Part shown: positions 16,046-25,800 of the stretch, in pieces
How positions within the stretch are numbered: the first letter of the stretch is position 1
Layout of the letters: each line of letters starts with the position of its first letter
Virus record (IMG/VR): IMGVR_UViG_3300045747_000329
Span: 1 to 40,843 of that record
Length of the DNA: 40,843 bases
Direction: 5' to 3' (one strand)
Origin: a virus
Notes under the pieces: generated by a model
Told to the model about the DNA's origin: nothing
The model's input: only the letters and a program-made list of their open reading frames with translations
Databases searched by the model: none
Program-made: the position numbers and the translations under genes

Positions 16046-17330
16046 AAATTCCGTACCGACCCCTAACTGCATTAAAATTTTGAGCAACTTCTGCAGCTGA
16101 CAGTGCTCTGTTATAGACTTTCACAGCATAAATTTTACCTGGGAAAAAAGTATCAGTTGCTTTCCCGATTAAGAGAGTATTAGTATTAGTATTCACTCCG
16201 ACCCCAGTATAATCATTTGACGCTTTTAGAATACCATTTTCATATATTGAAGCAACACCATTAGCAACCATAGTAATATCTATTACCGCTATTCTACCAT
16301 TTAGAGGTGATGAACCTTGATTATACGATAATCTAGTTGGAGCACCAACACCGCCAATTGATAGGCCAGGCGAAAATTCCACATTGGTGCTGGCATTCCC
16401 CCTGATTCTAATTTCCCATGTTCCTGCTACTCCAGTATTAAAAGCACCTGTACCCCAGCATATCAGGTTATCATTAGTTGTTACACTGGTATAATAAAAT
16501 ATTATTGATGCAGAAAAACCGGTGCTAAGTAATTGTTGAGATAATGGACTAGATATAAAATCACTTGTTCCATTAAAACTAAATGTGTTATCCGAAGCAT
16601 ATGTAAGACTAGATGCCATTATGGTGTTGATGCCTACCAAATCAAGAATAGCCTGACTAGTCGATCTAGAAGCAGTACTAACAGCTGTGGGTATATAAGG
16701 TGAAGAAAATATTCCCAATTCTAATTGTGATGCACATACATATATTCCACTACCGATTACCCCAGTATAATTTCCATTTGACCCCACCGGTCTACCACCG
16801 GCAGATACTTTTAATGATGATGTTGATGCTCCGAGTATAGCCAAAATAGTAATTTTGAACCATCCATTTTCTAATGGTGATATAAAAATATCAGAATTTA
16901 GAGTAGTCCCCGAAGCTTGAGATAAAGCGCCCGTTAATAAATTGATAACCGGATATCTATTGAAATTCGCTGGCGTTATAGCATCAACTACCTGAAATTC
17001 TATAAATTGATATTCTTTTGATTTTGCATATATTGTGCAAGCATAAGTAGAGCTCGGTGTAACATTGATTGTTGAAGAAGTAACAATTTGCTTTCCGGTA
17101 GCAAATGCACTATTATCAGATATAACATTTGTTGTTACAGATGCCAGTGGAGATGGTGTTGATATATCAGTTGTTGCAGTTACTAGTGATGGAGCCCAAC
17201 TACTAAAATTATTAGAATAGGGTAATAGATTTGTTGATGGTTTACCTTTAAAAGATTTAAGGGTATTTGACATGTCATATTCAAAAATCAACCCAGATGT
17301 TATTATTGACGAACCAATACTACAGCTCAT
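16044..17330 (-). CDS. LamG/concanavalin-like tail protein B
   Basis: A 428-aa protein. The N-terminal segment (SGLIFEYDMSNTLKSFKGKPSTNLLPY) is followed by a jelly-roll-like domain (about residues 35-215, ending ASQLELGIFSSPYIPT) and then a LamG/concanavalin A-like domain (about 235-425). The latter carries LTYASDNTFSFNGTSDFI and the ending GKIYAVKVYNRALSAAEV. GGGAG lies upstream and the start overlaps the previous stop (ATGA). It is a clear paralogue of the gene just upstream at 17327-18514. Carbohydrate or receptor recognition at the tail is likely from the fold, but the ligand is unknown. Confidence 0.85.
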   Translation of the reverse strand: MSCSIGSSIITSGLIFEYDMSNTLKSFKGKPSTNLLPYSNNFSSWAPSLVTATTDISTPSPLASVTTNVISDNSAFATGKQIVTSSTINVTPSSTYACTIYAKSKEYQFIEFQVVDAITPANFNRYPVINLLTGALSQASGTTLNSDIFISPLENGWFKITILAILGASTSSLKVSAGGRPVGSNGNYTGVIGSGIYVCASQLELGIFSSPYIPTAVSTASRSTSQAILDLVGINTIMASSLTYASDNTFSFNGTSDFISSPLSQQLLSTGFSASIIFYYTSVTTNDNLICWGTGAFNTGVAGTWEIRIRGNASTNVEFSPGLSIGGVGAPTRLSYNQGSSPLNGRIAVIDITMVANGVASIYENGILKASNDYTGVGVNTNTNTLLIGKATDTFFPGKIYAVKVYNRALSAAEVAQNFNAVRGRYGI

Positions 17331-18514
17331 AATCCATATCTCCCACGAGTAGCATTAAAATTTTGAGTAACTTCTGCTGCTGTTAAGCCCCGCTTATAAA
17401 TTTTTATATTAGACAATTTACCATTTAAATAATTTGGTCCGCCTGCGCCACCACCCCTACCAATAGTTACTGGTTGTGTACCATCAGCCATGTTAAGCGA
17501 TCCTTTAGCAGTACTACTACTAAGAGTACCATTGATATACAACTTAGAATTGGTACCATCGCAGGCCCAACTATGATGGTACCAAGTTTGCGCAGTAAAT
17601 GCTGGTGATGTATTCTCTCCATATACTGGGCCAGAACCGCTTAGTGGCCAAGTAGTAAATGTTAATCCCGTTGTACCACTCGCTCTAATAGCATATTCCC
17701 AACCGCTTCCGCCTTTTCCAATTATTCCATTAGACGATGTTAAATTGTTAAAGTAAACCCAATAATCAAATGTGAATTTGTTATCGGGGAAAGACAAATT
17801 TGATGAATCGGGAATAGTTAAATAATCAGTGGTACCATTAAAACTAAATGTATTATCAGATGCATACGTTAGACTACTAGCAGTAATAATATTGCCTCCG
17901 ACTAGATCAAATATAGCTTGCGCAGTGGACCGAGAAGATGGGGTGAATGGAGATGCATAAGATAATTTTTCAAACTGCACGTTCTTTAGGTAAAATTTTG
18001 TTATTAGAATACTGGGGGATGCCTGGGCCACTATAACTCTATTATATGCTGCACCAATACCTGCATTAGCTGGAGTAAATGAATATTTAAATTGATACCA
18101 GCCATTAGCAATATATGTACTGTTTGACAAAATATTTGCACTAGCAGCGACTGAGACACCATTCCCTTGGACCAAATTATAACTATATAAAGATGAACTA
18201 ACTTCACCTTCAGACTTCCATAAAAATGATAATGAATATACTGCAGCAGTATCAAGTGTTCCTGTGAAAAATGGATCAATATTTAAATATGCTCCCCAGA
18301 CTTCATATGCTGATCTATACCAACATGCTGCATTATCAACTAGTGTAAGTGTTCCAACACCACCTGCAGCAGTGTATCCAGATATACTTGTTGGAATAGG
18401 ATTTGTTATTAAATTGGTAGTAGGACAGCCCTTCCACGATTTATTAGTATTGAGCATATCATAATGAAATACCAAACTATCTGTTACTATTTTTGGAGAA
18501 TGTGTTAAACTCAT
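17327..18514 (-). CDS. LamG/concanavalin-like tail protein A
   Basis: The ATG at 18514 gives MSLTHSPKIVTDSLVFHYDM (395 aa), which aligns with the start of its paralogue (SGLIFEYDM). The extra 34 residues of the longer open frame overlap the upstream gene and look unlike protein B, so I excluded them. The start lies 4 nt after the upstream stop and lacks a strong ribosome-binding site, suggesting coupled translation. The domain order is the same as in protein B: a jelly-roll-like half with KNVQFEKLSYASPFTPS, then a LamG half with LTYASDNTFSFNGTTDYL, WYHHSWACDGTNSKLYINGT and GKLSNIKIYKRGLTAAEV. It is probably a tail-associated carbohydrate-binding protein. Confidence 0.84.
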   Translation of the reverse strand: MSLTHSPKIVTDSLVFHYDMLNTNKSWKGCPTTNLITNPIPTSISGYTAAGGVGTLTLVDNAACWYRSAYEVWGAYLNIDPFFTGTLDTAAVYSLSFLWKSEGEVSSSLYSYNLVQGNGVSVAASANILSNSTYIANGWYQFKYSFTPANAGIGAAYNRVIVAQASPSILITKFYLKNVQFEKLSYASPFTPSSRSTAQAIFDLVGGNIITASSLTYASDNTFSFNGTTDYLTIPDSSNLSFPDNKFTFDYWVYFNNLTSSNGIIGKGGSGWEYAIRASGTTGLTFTTWPLSGSGPVYGENTSPAFTAQTWYHHSWACDGTNSKLYINGTLSSSTAKGSLNMADGTQPVTIGRGGGAGGPNYLNGKLSNIKIYKRGLTAAEVTQNFNATRGRYGL

Positions 18515-18518
18515 GATG

Positions 18519-19085
18519 CTACCATATAAAAATATCAGAAATTCTTGATACAGCACTAACTCCAGTAGAGTTACAACTTCGCCCATGGTGTACACCAGCA
18601 GGTCCAGCTCCAACATTTCTGCGCATTGTCATTCTAAATCGTCTATACAACGTTGGATTAAATCTGAAAAAGTTATCAGCATTATTATCACATGCATATC
18701 CACGATTGTGTGTTTGATATGTTACATTTTCCCATGTGAGATAATTATCATGTAATCTATCACCACTAGCTTCACTGTATGTTAACATGTTCCCGTTGGG
18801 TGTTCCGGTCGTCTGAGCTGCATAGGTAGTGCAAAAACTCCAGCATGATGCAGTGCCAGTACCTTCCCACTTAAAGCACATCTTAGTCCAGGCTATATCA
18901 TCTCTTAATAAGATTAAAAATCCACTATCTTGCGCTGTCCCACACCCACCAGTAGTATGATACCCTTCAAAAACATACCCACCATTCTCGTCAACATTTT
19001 TTGTTATCACAGTGTTTAACAAAGTAACAGATAAAATATCTGAATATGTTACACGATGTGCTAATCTATTATAATGAAATGCCAT
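18519..19085 (-). CDS. Cys-containing hypothetical tail-operon protein (188 aa)
   Basis: Starts at MAFHYNRLAHRVTYSD, with AGGA upstream, and overlaps the preceding small gene by 17 nt. It has six Cys spread through the protein (GGCGT, KMCFK, SCWSFC, ACDN, RSCN), many aromatic and Thr/Asn residues and no membrane segment. It ends VSRISDIFIW. Its place between fibre and LamG-like genes suggests a virion or assembly protein. I do not recognise the family. Confidence 0.7.
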   Translation of the reverse strand: MAFHYNRLAHRVTYSDILSVTLLNTVITKNVDENGGYVFEGYHTTGGCGTAQDSGFLILLRDDIAWTKMCFKWEGTGTASCWSFCTTYAAQTTGTPNGNMLTYSEASGDRLHDNYLTWENVTYQTHNRGYACDNNADNFFRFNPTLYRRFRMTMRRNVGAGPAGVHHGRSCNSTGVSAVSRISDIFIW

Positions 19086-19269
19086 TCCATTTTCCTAAGG
19101 GACAATCTAATAATTTATAACCTGTTCTTACTTCTAAAACGCATCCACATTCATTGCAGAAATTATTAGTGTTTTTATCGCAGGTGTTACATATGTTTTG
19201 ACGAGCAGTTTGTTCTGACGTTGAACATAACACGGCATTATCATCTAAGATGATTGTAATTATATCCAT
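19069..19269 (-). CDS. Small Cys-rich, probably zinc-binding protein (66 aa)
   Basis: Begins MDIITIILDDNAVLC and has a knuckle-like set of Cys: CNTC (residues 28-31), CNECGC (38-43) and CPLGKW near the end. This C-x2-C, C-x2-C-G-C, C-P pattern is found in small proteins of phage tail regions and fits a zinc ribbon. I have no firm family name. It starts 3 nt after the stop of the 786-aa fibre gene and overlaps the next gene by 17 nt, so it is part of the fibre transcript. Its role is unknown. Confidence 0.75.
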   Translation of the reverse strand: MDIITIILDDNAVLCSTSEQTARQNICNTCDKNTNNFCNECGCVLEVRTGYKLLDCPLGKWNGISL

Positions 19270-19272
19270 TGT

Positions 19273-21633
19273 TTAAAATTCCACAACAAGTTTATCTACA
19301 TCTGCTCGTTCACCATAAACGGTGTAGAAGCAATCTATTCCACTAAACAGATTTTCATTTCCTATAACAACTTCATCATTGTCTGCAGACACAACATAAA
19401 GTTTCTGGTGCTTGCCAATAGGGGTTAATTCTACAGTAATACTATCTGGGTCAACTAATTTAGACCAGTATTCTGGTAATTGGATAGTATCTGTTTTTGT
19501 TCTACCCCTAACATAGACACCATTTTCTGGTCCTTCTAAAGAACCATATCTAAGTTTCTTCCCTGATTTAGTTGGGTGATTAATCAAGAAGGATTTGGTG
19601 GTTGCTTGTAAAGCGCCGGTGATGGTGACACCCACATTACTTCTGACACCATCTGGATTGATAGCAAATATCTGAGAAGCATATGATGTTCTAAAGATGA
19701 AGCCACGATTAGTAGCACTTGACATAGTCAAATACATATTGTAGTCAGATGTGGTTTCACCAGAAATCCTACCACCATATGTTGCATCTGCAGCAGATGC
19801 CATTAATATACCGTAAGTAATTGGTGCACCAGCCCAGAACCCATAACCACTTGATGGGTTTGCATTCACTGTAGCATTATTAAATGTAACTGAATTTGCA
19901 GCAAAATTACCAGATGCATCACGAGCAACAACAGTACTTGCTGTACTAGCGGTCGCAGCTTGAAGTCCATCCAATAAATCAGCATTAAGATTGGTGACTA
20001 AAGTAGTCGATGTAACTGTAAGTGGAGCAGTACCAGAAGCTATAGTTGATGTAAGTGTCGTACCAGAAATCGTGCCCGTAGCTGCAATGGATGACGGGGT
20101 AATTGCACCTAATGTAAGAGAGATCGCTGGAGTTGTAGTAGCAGTAGCAACTGTACCGGATATCCCATTCGCTGTCGTGATGGAAACAGATGTTACTGTA
20201 CCACTAGTGTTTGATTTATTATTAAACGTTGTCCAATCAGCTGATGTTAGTAAACCCCTATTTATGCCAGATGCAGATGGCACATTTAACGTTATTGTAG
20301 GAGTGGTGGTACCATTAGCTACAGATGCTGTAATATCCGTTCCTGTTGTCGTTAGTGTAATAGCCGGAACATTTGTTACGGTACCACTGGTATTTGATTT
20401 AGCATTAAAGGTTGACCAATCGGTAGATGTTAAATAACCAGATACTGTCGCACTAGCATTTGGCATACTAATAACAGGTGTGGTTCCGCCTGATGATTGA
20501 ACTGGCGCAGTAGCTGTTACTTGAGTAACAGTACCTAAGTTAGTAGTATATCCTGCTGGATTAGTAGCATTGTATGGAGTGAATGTCAATGCATTAGTAA
20601 CTTGAAGTGATGTAAGACTTCCACCGTAAACACCAGTGATTGTTGCTGCAGTACCAGATACATTGCCCGTAACGTTGCCCGTAACATTGCCAGTTAGATT
20701 GCCCGTAACGTTACCTGTGACTTGTCCGTAAAATGATGTAGCATCTACTCTACGGTTAAATGTGAAATTATCTAATGTATTACCATATAACATCGTTGGG
20801 TTGGATGCATATGATCCTATTGTAAAGCCAGCACCATTTGCTGCAGCTGCATTGGCAGCGCCAGATCCAATAGTAATATTAAGATCAGCCACCGACATGG
20901 AAGTAGCATTGATCGTGGTTGTTGTTCCACTTACAGTAAAGTTTCCACCAACAGTAACATCTCCCGTTGTAGAGATAGATGATGGAGTAATTGCTCCAAG
21001 TGTAATCGTGAGGGCTGGGGTGGCACCACCAGAACTTGTACCAGATACTCCATTTGCTGTTGCAACAGATACAGCGGTTACTGTACCTAAATTAGAAGTA
21101 TAGCTAGAAGGATTTGTTGAGTTGTATGGAGTATAACCAAGAGCAGTAGTTATGTCTCCCGAGGTAACTGCTGAAGAAGCAGTTACTAAACCTTTACCAT
21201 TTACTGTTATTCTTTTGAAGGCATCAGTAAGTGGTGCTGAATTTACTGTTGCTAGTGTAGTATTAAAAGCCCCTGTACCAATACCCGTAATATCGCCGAC
21301 CAACGTAATGGTTTGATCACCAGTGTTTGATCCAGATATAACAGGTTTATTTAATAGGTCAGCATATGAACCTGAAGTTGCTACCGTTGAAAGTCCTGAA
21401 ATATCAGTTGTCGATAAAGTTACAATGCCAGTCCTACCAGCAACACTTGTAACTCCAGAAGTGCCAGTTACGAGTGCCAACCAAGATGTACCATTATAAA
21501 CATAAAGTTTATCATCAGTTGTCTTAAAAAACATTTCCCCCATGTCAGGGGTAATCGAAAATGTTGCTCCAGAAGCAACAGTCAAGTTACTTATAGATGA
21601 ACCTTCTGATAGAGAAATCGAGTCAATGCGCAT
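19273..21633 (-). CDS. Tail fibre protein with non-S74 C-terminal domain (786 aa)
   Basis: GGGG lies upstream of the ATG, with a late promoter core 29 nt further up. The N-terminus (SLSEGSSISNLTVASGATFSITPDMGEMFF, then KLYVYNGTSW) matches that of the 1728-aa fibre (KLVEGSEVQNLVIDVGS, LGEMYY), so both probably attach to the same site. The shaft shares GTVTSVSITTANGISGTVAT and NLNADLLDGLQAA units with the other fibres and has a GNVT tandem run. The C-terminus is different: KSFLINHPTKSGKKLRYGSL, then EGPENGVYVRGRT and ITVELTPIGKHQKLYVVS. This beta-rich terminal domain is seen in other phage fibres and lacks an S74 dyad. Confidence 0.9.
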   Translation of the reverse strand: MRIDSISLSEGSSISNLTVASGATFSITPDMGEMFFKTTDDKLYVYNGTSWLALVTGTSGVTSVAGRTGIVTLSTTDISGLSTVATSGSYADLLNKPVISGSNTGDQTITLVGDITGIGTGAFNTTLATVNSAPLTDAFKRITVNGKGLVTASSAVTSGDITTALGYTPYNSTNPSSYTSNLGTVTAVSVATANGVSGTSSGGATPALTITLGAITPSSISTTGDVTVGGNFTVSGTTTTINATSMSVADLNITIGSGAANAAAANGAGFTIGSYASNPTMLYGNTLDNFTFNRRVDATSFYGQVTGNVTGNLTGNVTGNVTGNVSGTAATITGVYGGSLTSLQVTNALTFTPYNATNPAGYTTNLGTVTQVTATAPVQSSGGTTPVISMPNASATVSGYLTSTDWSTFNAKSNTSGTVTNVPAITLTTTGTDITASVANGTTTPTITLNVPSASGINRGLLTSADWTTFNNKSNTSGTVTSVSITTANGISGTVATATTTPAISLTLGAITPSSIAATGTISGTTLTSTIASGTAPLTVTSTTLVTNLNADLLDGLQAATASTASTVVARDASGNFAANSVTFNNATVNANPSSGYGFWAGAPITYGILMASAADATYGGRISGETTSDYNMYLTMSSATNRGFIFRTSYASQIFAINPDGVRSNVGVTITGALQATTKSFLINHPTKSGKKLRYGSLEGPENGVYVRGRTKTDTIQLPEYWSKLVDPDSITVELTPIGKHQKLYVVSADNDEVVIGNENLFSGIDCFYTVYGERADVDKLVVEF
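20663..20722 (-). repeat. Five tandem 12-bp units encoding GNVT/GNLT
   Basis: Five consecutive 12-bp units (for example TTGCCCGTAACG on the plus strand) encode the tetrapeptide run GNVT-GNLT-GNVT-GNVT, preceded by a diverged unit. It is the shortest-period repeat in the window and a likely site of length variation in the fibre shaft. Confidence 0.85.
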
Positions 21634-21662
21634 TTAATACCCCGAATGAGAAATATATCAGT

Positions 21663-21670
21663 TATTTATG
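21663..21670 (-). promoter_or_regulatory. Late promoter core CATAAATA upstream of the 786-aa fibre
   Basis: On the minus strand CATAAATA is 29 nt upstream of the fibre start, in the 59-nt gap after the APS-kinase-like gene. Confidence 0.7.
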
Positions 21671-21692
21671 GGATATTGTCTGTTATTTAAGT

Positions 21693-22118
21693 CTATTGGC
21701 TATTAATTATTTGGTTGCCTATAATTTTAGAAAACGTTTCTGCATCCTGCTTAGTAACTTTAAAGTCGTAGAATCTCGGAGGCACAAATACATTATTGGT
21801 GTCGATAAATCTGCCTTCAGTAATAGTATCTACCCATATTATCCAGTCTGGGGAAAAGTTAGATCTCATTTCTGGCAGGGGAGCAACAAAATCCGCTATC
21901 ACAAAATCCGAAGTTTCCACTTTAGCCAAATGAAACATTCTAATAGACTGACGAATTCTACCTGACTCAGTAAAATCCCAATCATTATGGATTTTTCTGA
22001 CCTCATCTGCATTAAGATGGGTAACTGTTTTATTATTGGATTCTAAAAAGTTTTTGAGCACTGAAGCGAGGGTTGTTTTCCCAGCACCTGGCAGACCCAT
22101 AATCAAGATTTTAATCAT
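21693..22118 (-). CDS. Compact APS-kinase-like P-loop kinase
   Basis: I chose the ATG at 22118, which gives MIKILIMGLPGAGKTT (141 aa); the longer frame adds 8 residues inside the upstream gene. The Walker A motif is GLPGAGKTT (residues 8-16). It is followed by LNADEVR (36-41), NDWDF (45-49), GRIRQSIRM (53-61), VIADFVAPLPEMR and IIWVDTITEGRFIDTN, the pattern of a short adenylylsulfate-kinase (CysC)-like family found in phages. Cellular CysC is about 200 aa. The start overlaps the stop of the sulfotransferase-like gene by 8 nt. APS kinase makes PAPS, the sulfate donor used by sulfotransferases, so the pairing is functionally coherent. A different small-molecule substrate is possible. Confidence 0.8.
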   Translation of the reverse strand: MIKILIMGLPGAGKTTLASVLKNFLESNNKTVTHLNADEVRKIHNDWDFTESGRIRQSIRMFHLAKVETSDFVIADFVAPLPEMRSNFSPDWIIWVDTITEGRFIDTNNVFVPPRFYDFKVTKQDAETFSKIIGNQIINSQ

Positions 22119-22893
22119 ATCGAATTTTATAACTCCATTCATTTAAAAGAGCTTCATGGGGTATAAAGAACTTGTTTATTTCAGAAATTATGTCGGGATA
22201 TTTAGCAATCATCCTCTGTATTTTTTCTTCATTCGTATTTATGATTTCAGAAACTAACTTTTTCTTAATCCAGATCTGCTTGCTAAAATCTATCCTTACA
22301 AGACCATCAGTAAATGTCTGAATCTGATTGACATGGTATTCTTTTCTTTCTAGAAAATCTTCTAGAGTCATAGTGTAAGCAGACTGTCCAAGAATATCTG
22401 CATTTTCCAATTGCGTTTGAAGGACTAATATAACATGAGCACACAATTTATCTAGCTCTAAATAAGGGTCATTAATCAGTAACCTTCTTCTATGAACATT
22501 AAAAAGGGATTCTACATAAGCATATGGGTCTTTGACCATAATAATCCATTTCAAATCTTCGAACTGTTCTGACATCATCTGTACTCTGAAAATGTCGTGT
22601 GGAGTTTTTTGAAGATAAACTTTTGCTTCAGTATCCTTGGACCATATTTCATTCCAATCTCTCTTTATTCCTGGCCAATCATAGACTAATGGGTTGCGGC
22701 AGTTCAATACAACATCACGAGTATATAACTGTGACGGGTGTTTATACATGAAATTATTGGAGGATACAGCATTGCCCTCTAAAACGTCTTCTAAATCTTC
22801 TGGCGTTCTTGCTAGAGTTGCTGCTGATGGAGCTATCAGATTATGGATTAGTGTTGATCCAGAATAATTTGCTATCGACAAGAAGAGATGCAT
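22111..22893 (-). CDS. Sulfotransferase family protein
   Basis: A 260-aa protein with the two PAPS-binding signatures of the sulfotransferase fold. The N-terminal 5'-phosphosulfate loop is FLSIANYSGSTLIHNLI (SGST at 11-14), and the 3'-phosphate motif is IIMVKDPYAYVESL (K121 in place of the usual Arg, S129). LQKTPHDIFRVQMM (about 94-107) matches the KTP helix of this family. The start overlaps the stop of the 1728-aa fibre gene (TAATG), so it is translated from the late fibre message. The acceptor is unknown: fibre glycans, fibre tyrosines or host surface polysaccharide are possible. The K for R change could lower PAPS affinity. Confidence 0.8.
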   Translation of the reverse strand: MHLFLSIANYSGSTLIHNLIAPSAATLARTPEDLEDVLEGNAVSSNNFMYKHPSQLYTRDVVLNCRNPLVYDWPGIKRDWNEIWSKDTEAKVYLQKTPHDIFRVQMMSEQFEDLKWIIMVKDPYAYVESLFNVHRRRLLINDPYLELDKLCAHVILVLQTQLENADILGQSAYTMTLEDFLERKEYHVNQIQTFTDGLVRIDFSKQIWIKKKLVSEIINTNEEKIQRMIAKYPDIISEINKFFIPHEALLNEWSYKIRYD

Positions 22894-25800
22894 TATCTGT
22901 TTTTAAGTATTTCGATTTCAGCTTTTAATTGCTGAATTAAATTTTTCATTTCAACCATTTCTCTCGCTAACATTACCGAAGATACCATTGCAGCATTGCC
23001 ATATGCAACTGAAAGCATTCCGTGATTATCTTCTAAAACCGCATCTGGAAGAATGGCTTGAAGTGATTGAGCAGATACACCAACTTGTGTTTCGCCATTA
23101 TCTATTCTATCATATTTACCCGTCTTAACACCAGATAACTTATTAACAAAATCTACTGGTAAATCCTGCCAATTAGTTTTTAGGCGTTCATCTGAATATG
23201 CAGATATATCACCGCGAACTGTTAAATTGCCAGCTGTGTCAGATTGCAAACGATACACTGATGCTCCATCAGACCATCCACCAATACGGAATACATTGTC
23301 CGTATCAAGACCAACGTTGATAGCATATGCACCGCCTCTATGTAACGAGAAACCAGCGCCATTAGATACACCACCAAAACCAACATATGGGCCTAGTGGA
23401 CCGGCAGTACCAACCACTGCACCAGCAGTTGAAAGTCCTAAGTTGAATCCACCCTGAGCTTGTACACTATTTGCTGCACCTGCAGTGCCATCAATGCTTA
23501 TGCCAGTAAGCGTCTGAGCAGCAGAAGCTCTATTGTTAGTAATTGCAGTAGTACCAACATAAAATGTAGCGCCATTAGTTACAAATGCTGATGCCTGTAG
23601 TCCATCTAAATAGTCGGCATTTAAGTTGGTAACCACGGTTGTAGAAGCTACAGTTAAAGGTGCGGTGCCAGTTGCAACAGTAGAAATATGTACTGAACCG
23701 GATATAGAACCCGTAGCAGATACAGAAGAAGGAGTAATAGCACCTAGAGAAATAGTAAGAGCTGGAGCGGTGCCGCCAGAGCTCGTTCCAGTTATTCCAT
23801 TTGCAGCTGATATCGAAACAGAAGTTAATGTTCCTGTGTTAGATGTAAATCCTGATGGGTTAGTATTTGAATATGCTCCTATAGCAGTTAGTGCTGCTGC
23901 TGCAGTCGATGCTCCAGTACCACCATTTGCTATACCTAGAGTACCACCAACAGTTATCGCTCCGCTAGTAGCAGCAGATGGGGTTAACCCAGTTGTACCA
24001 AAAGATATAGTAGTTACAGCTGATGTCAGGTATGTACCCGCTGGCTGCTTAGCATTAAATATAGCCCAATCTGTAGAGGTCAAAAGACCTCGCGATGTAG
24101 ATGATGCTGATGGTACATTCAACGTAATAACAGGGGTTGTGGTGTTAGTAGCAACAGAAGAAGAAATATCTGTGCCTGATGTAGTTAATGTTAGAGCAGC
24201 AACAGAAGTCACCGTACCGGTTGTGGATGATGTACCAGGAGTAAATCCTAATGCAGAAGTAACATCTGTACCAGATAATATTATGGCCCCACTTCTGGTA
24301 TTAAATGATGTAACTCCACCAGCAGTTCCGTTTGTTGCGGCCGTTATTCTACCCTGTGCATCTATTGTGATGTTTGAATTAGTATATGCGCCGGCAATGA
24401 CTGTAGTATTTGTAAGAGAAATAGTACCAGCAGATGTAATTGGTCCACCCGATAAACCAGTACCAGTACTAACGGAAGTCACCGTACCAGTCGTTGTTGA
24501 ATAAGCTGTCGTATCAAGTGCCCATGTGTCAGCAGCTGTCTTCTTTAAGAAGCCAGCTGTACCAACTAGTCCAGCAATAGCAGTTAAGTCTGCATCAAGT
24601 GGTTGATAAATGCCCGTATGATTGTGCGCGGCAGTTGCAAAAGCAGTTGCTTGGTTTCCATCTAGTAAATCTGCATTCAAGTTAGGAACAACGGTATTAG
24701 ATGCTACAACGAATGGTGCTGTGCCAGAAGCAACGGTTGATGTAATTTGACCAGATGTTGTTAATGAACTTAATGTGCCGACAGATGTAATACCAGCCTG
24801 TACAGCCTGAACAGAAAGCGTATTACCTGTTAATGCTAATCCTGCACCAGCAGTAATACCAGCAGCACCATTAAACTGAATAAACGTGATGGCGTCAGTA
24901 CCTAAAACAGGCAATGATGCATTATTAACCGTCCAACCAGTAGCAGCTTGTGACGTTCCATGCTCAATAAAAATAGTTGCATGATTTAGTTCTATCCCTG
25001 TGTCTGCATCAGATGATCGCGTCCACGCAAAAGCCGCGACTGCATAGATACCATTTTCAGAAGCTGACGTTTGATTTTTAACCAATACCCTATCACCAAC
25101 AACAGTCTGATATCCATCAATAACAAGTAGACCACCAGTAACAAGATTGATATTTGTTGTTGTACCAGCAGATGCTGAATTTTTCCATGTAAGGCCGGTG
25201 ATGGCGGCATCAACGTAGTTCTTATTGGCAGCATCAGTACCGACTACAGGCTGGTCAGTCAAAGTGATGTCTTGACCAGCAGGAATAACAATTGATCCAG
25301 TCATTGTTCCACCAGATAAAGACAACTTAGTTGTGTCTGATGGGTGGACGTGGTCCGCTTTTGCAACAGTGGTAGAAGAACCAATCGTTGCAGTTCCATC
25401 CATTGCTGGAGCAGTAGAAGATAAACCTGTTATGCTATTGAAGGAAGTACCGGTCAATGCACCTAAAGTAAGTGTTATTGCAGGCGTAGTGCCGGCAGTT
25501 GCTACAGAACCAGATATGCCGTTTGCCGATGTAATAGATACAGAAGTTACTGTACCAACAGTTGTTGAGTAAGTTGTGGTATCTAAAGCCCATGTGTCAG
25601 CAGCTGTCTTCTTTAAGAAGCCAGATGTACCGATTAGTCCATCAATAGCAGTTAAGTCAGCGCCGAGCGGCTGATATGAACCGGCTGGCTGCTTACCATT
25701 AAAGGTGCCCCAATCAGCAGCTGACAATAGACCTCTAGCAGAAGCAGAAGCAGTTGGTACATTCAACGTTATTATCGGAGTTGTTGTTCCAGTTGCAACA

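Noticed and set aside
18515-18616. N-terminal extension of LamG-like protein A to 18616
   Set aside because: The extra 34 residues are a hydrophobic shadow of the upstream gene and are missing from the paralogue. The ATG at 18514 aligns with the start of protein B.
22236-22243. CATAAATA on the minus strand inside the sulfotransferase gene
   Set aside because: It falls within a coding stretch (EIINTNEE) and is 118 nt from the next start, outside the range of the other elements. Probably chance.
23626-24504. Long plus-strand open frame (292 codons) antisense to the 1728-aa fibre; several similar ones at 15421-15699, 19991-20437, 20762-21103 and 27457-27894
   Set aside because: They are Val/Ala/Pro-rich mirrors of the Thr/Ser/Gly-rich fibre repeats, without ribosome-binding sites or domain features. 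Repetitive codon use in the fibres keeps the opposite strand open.
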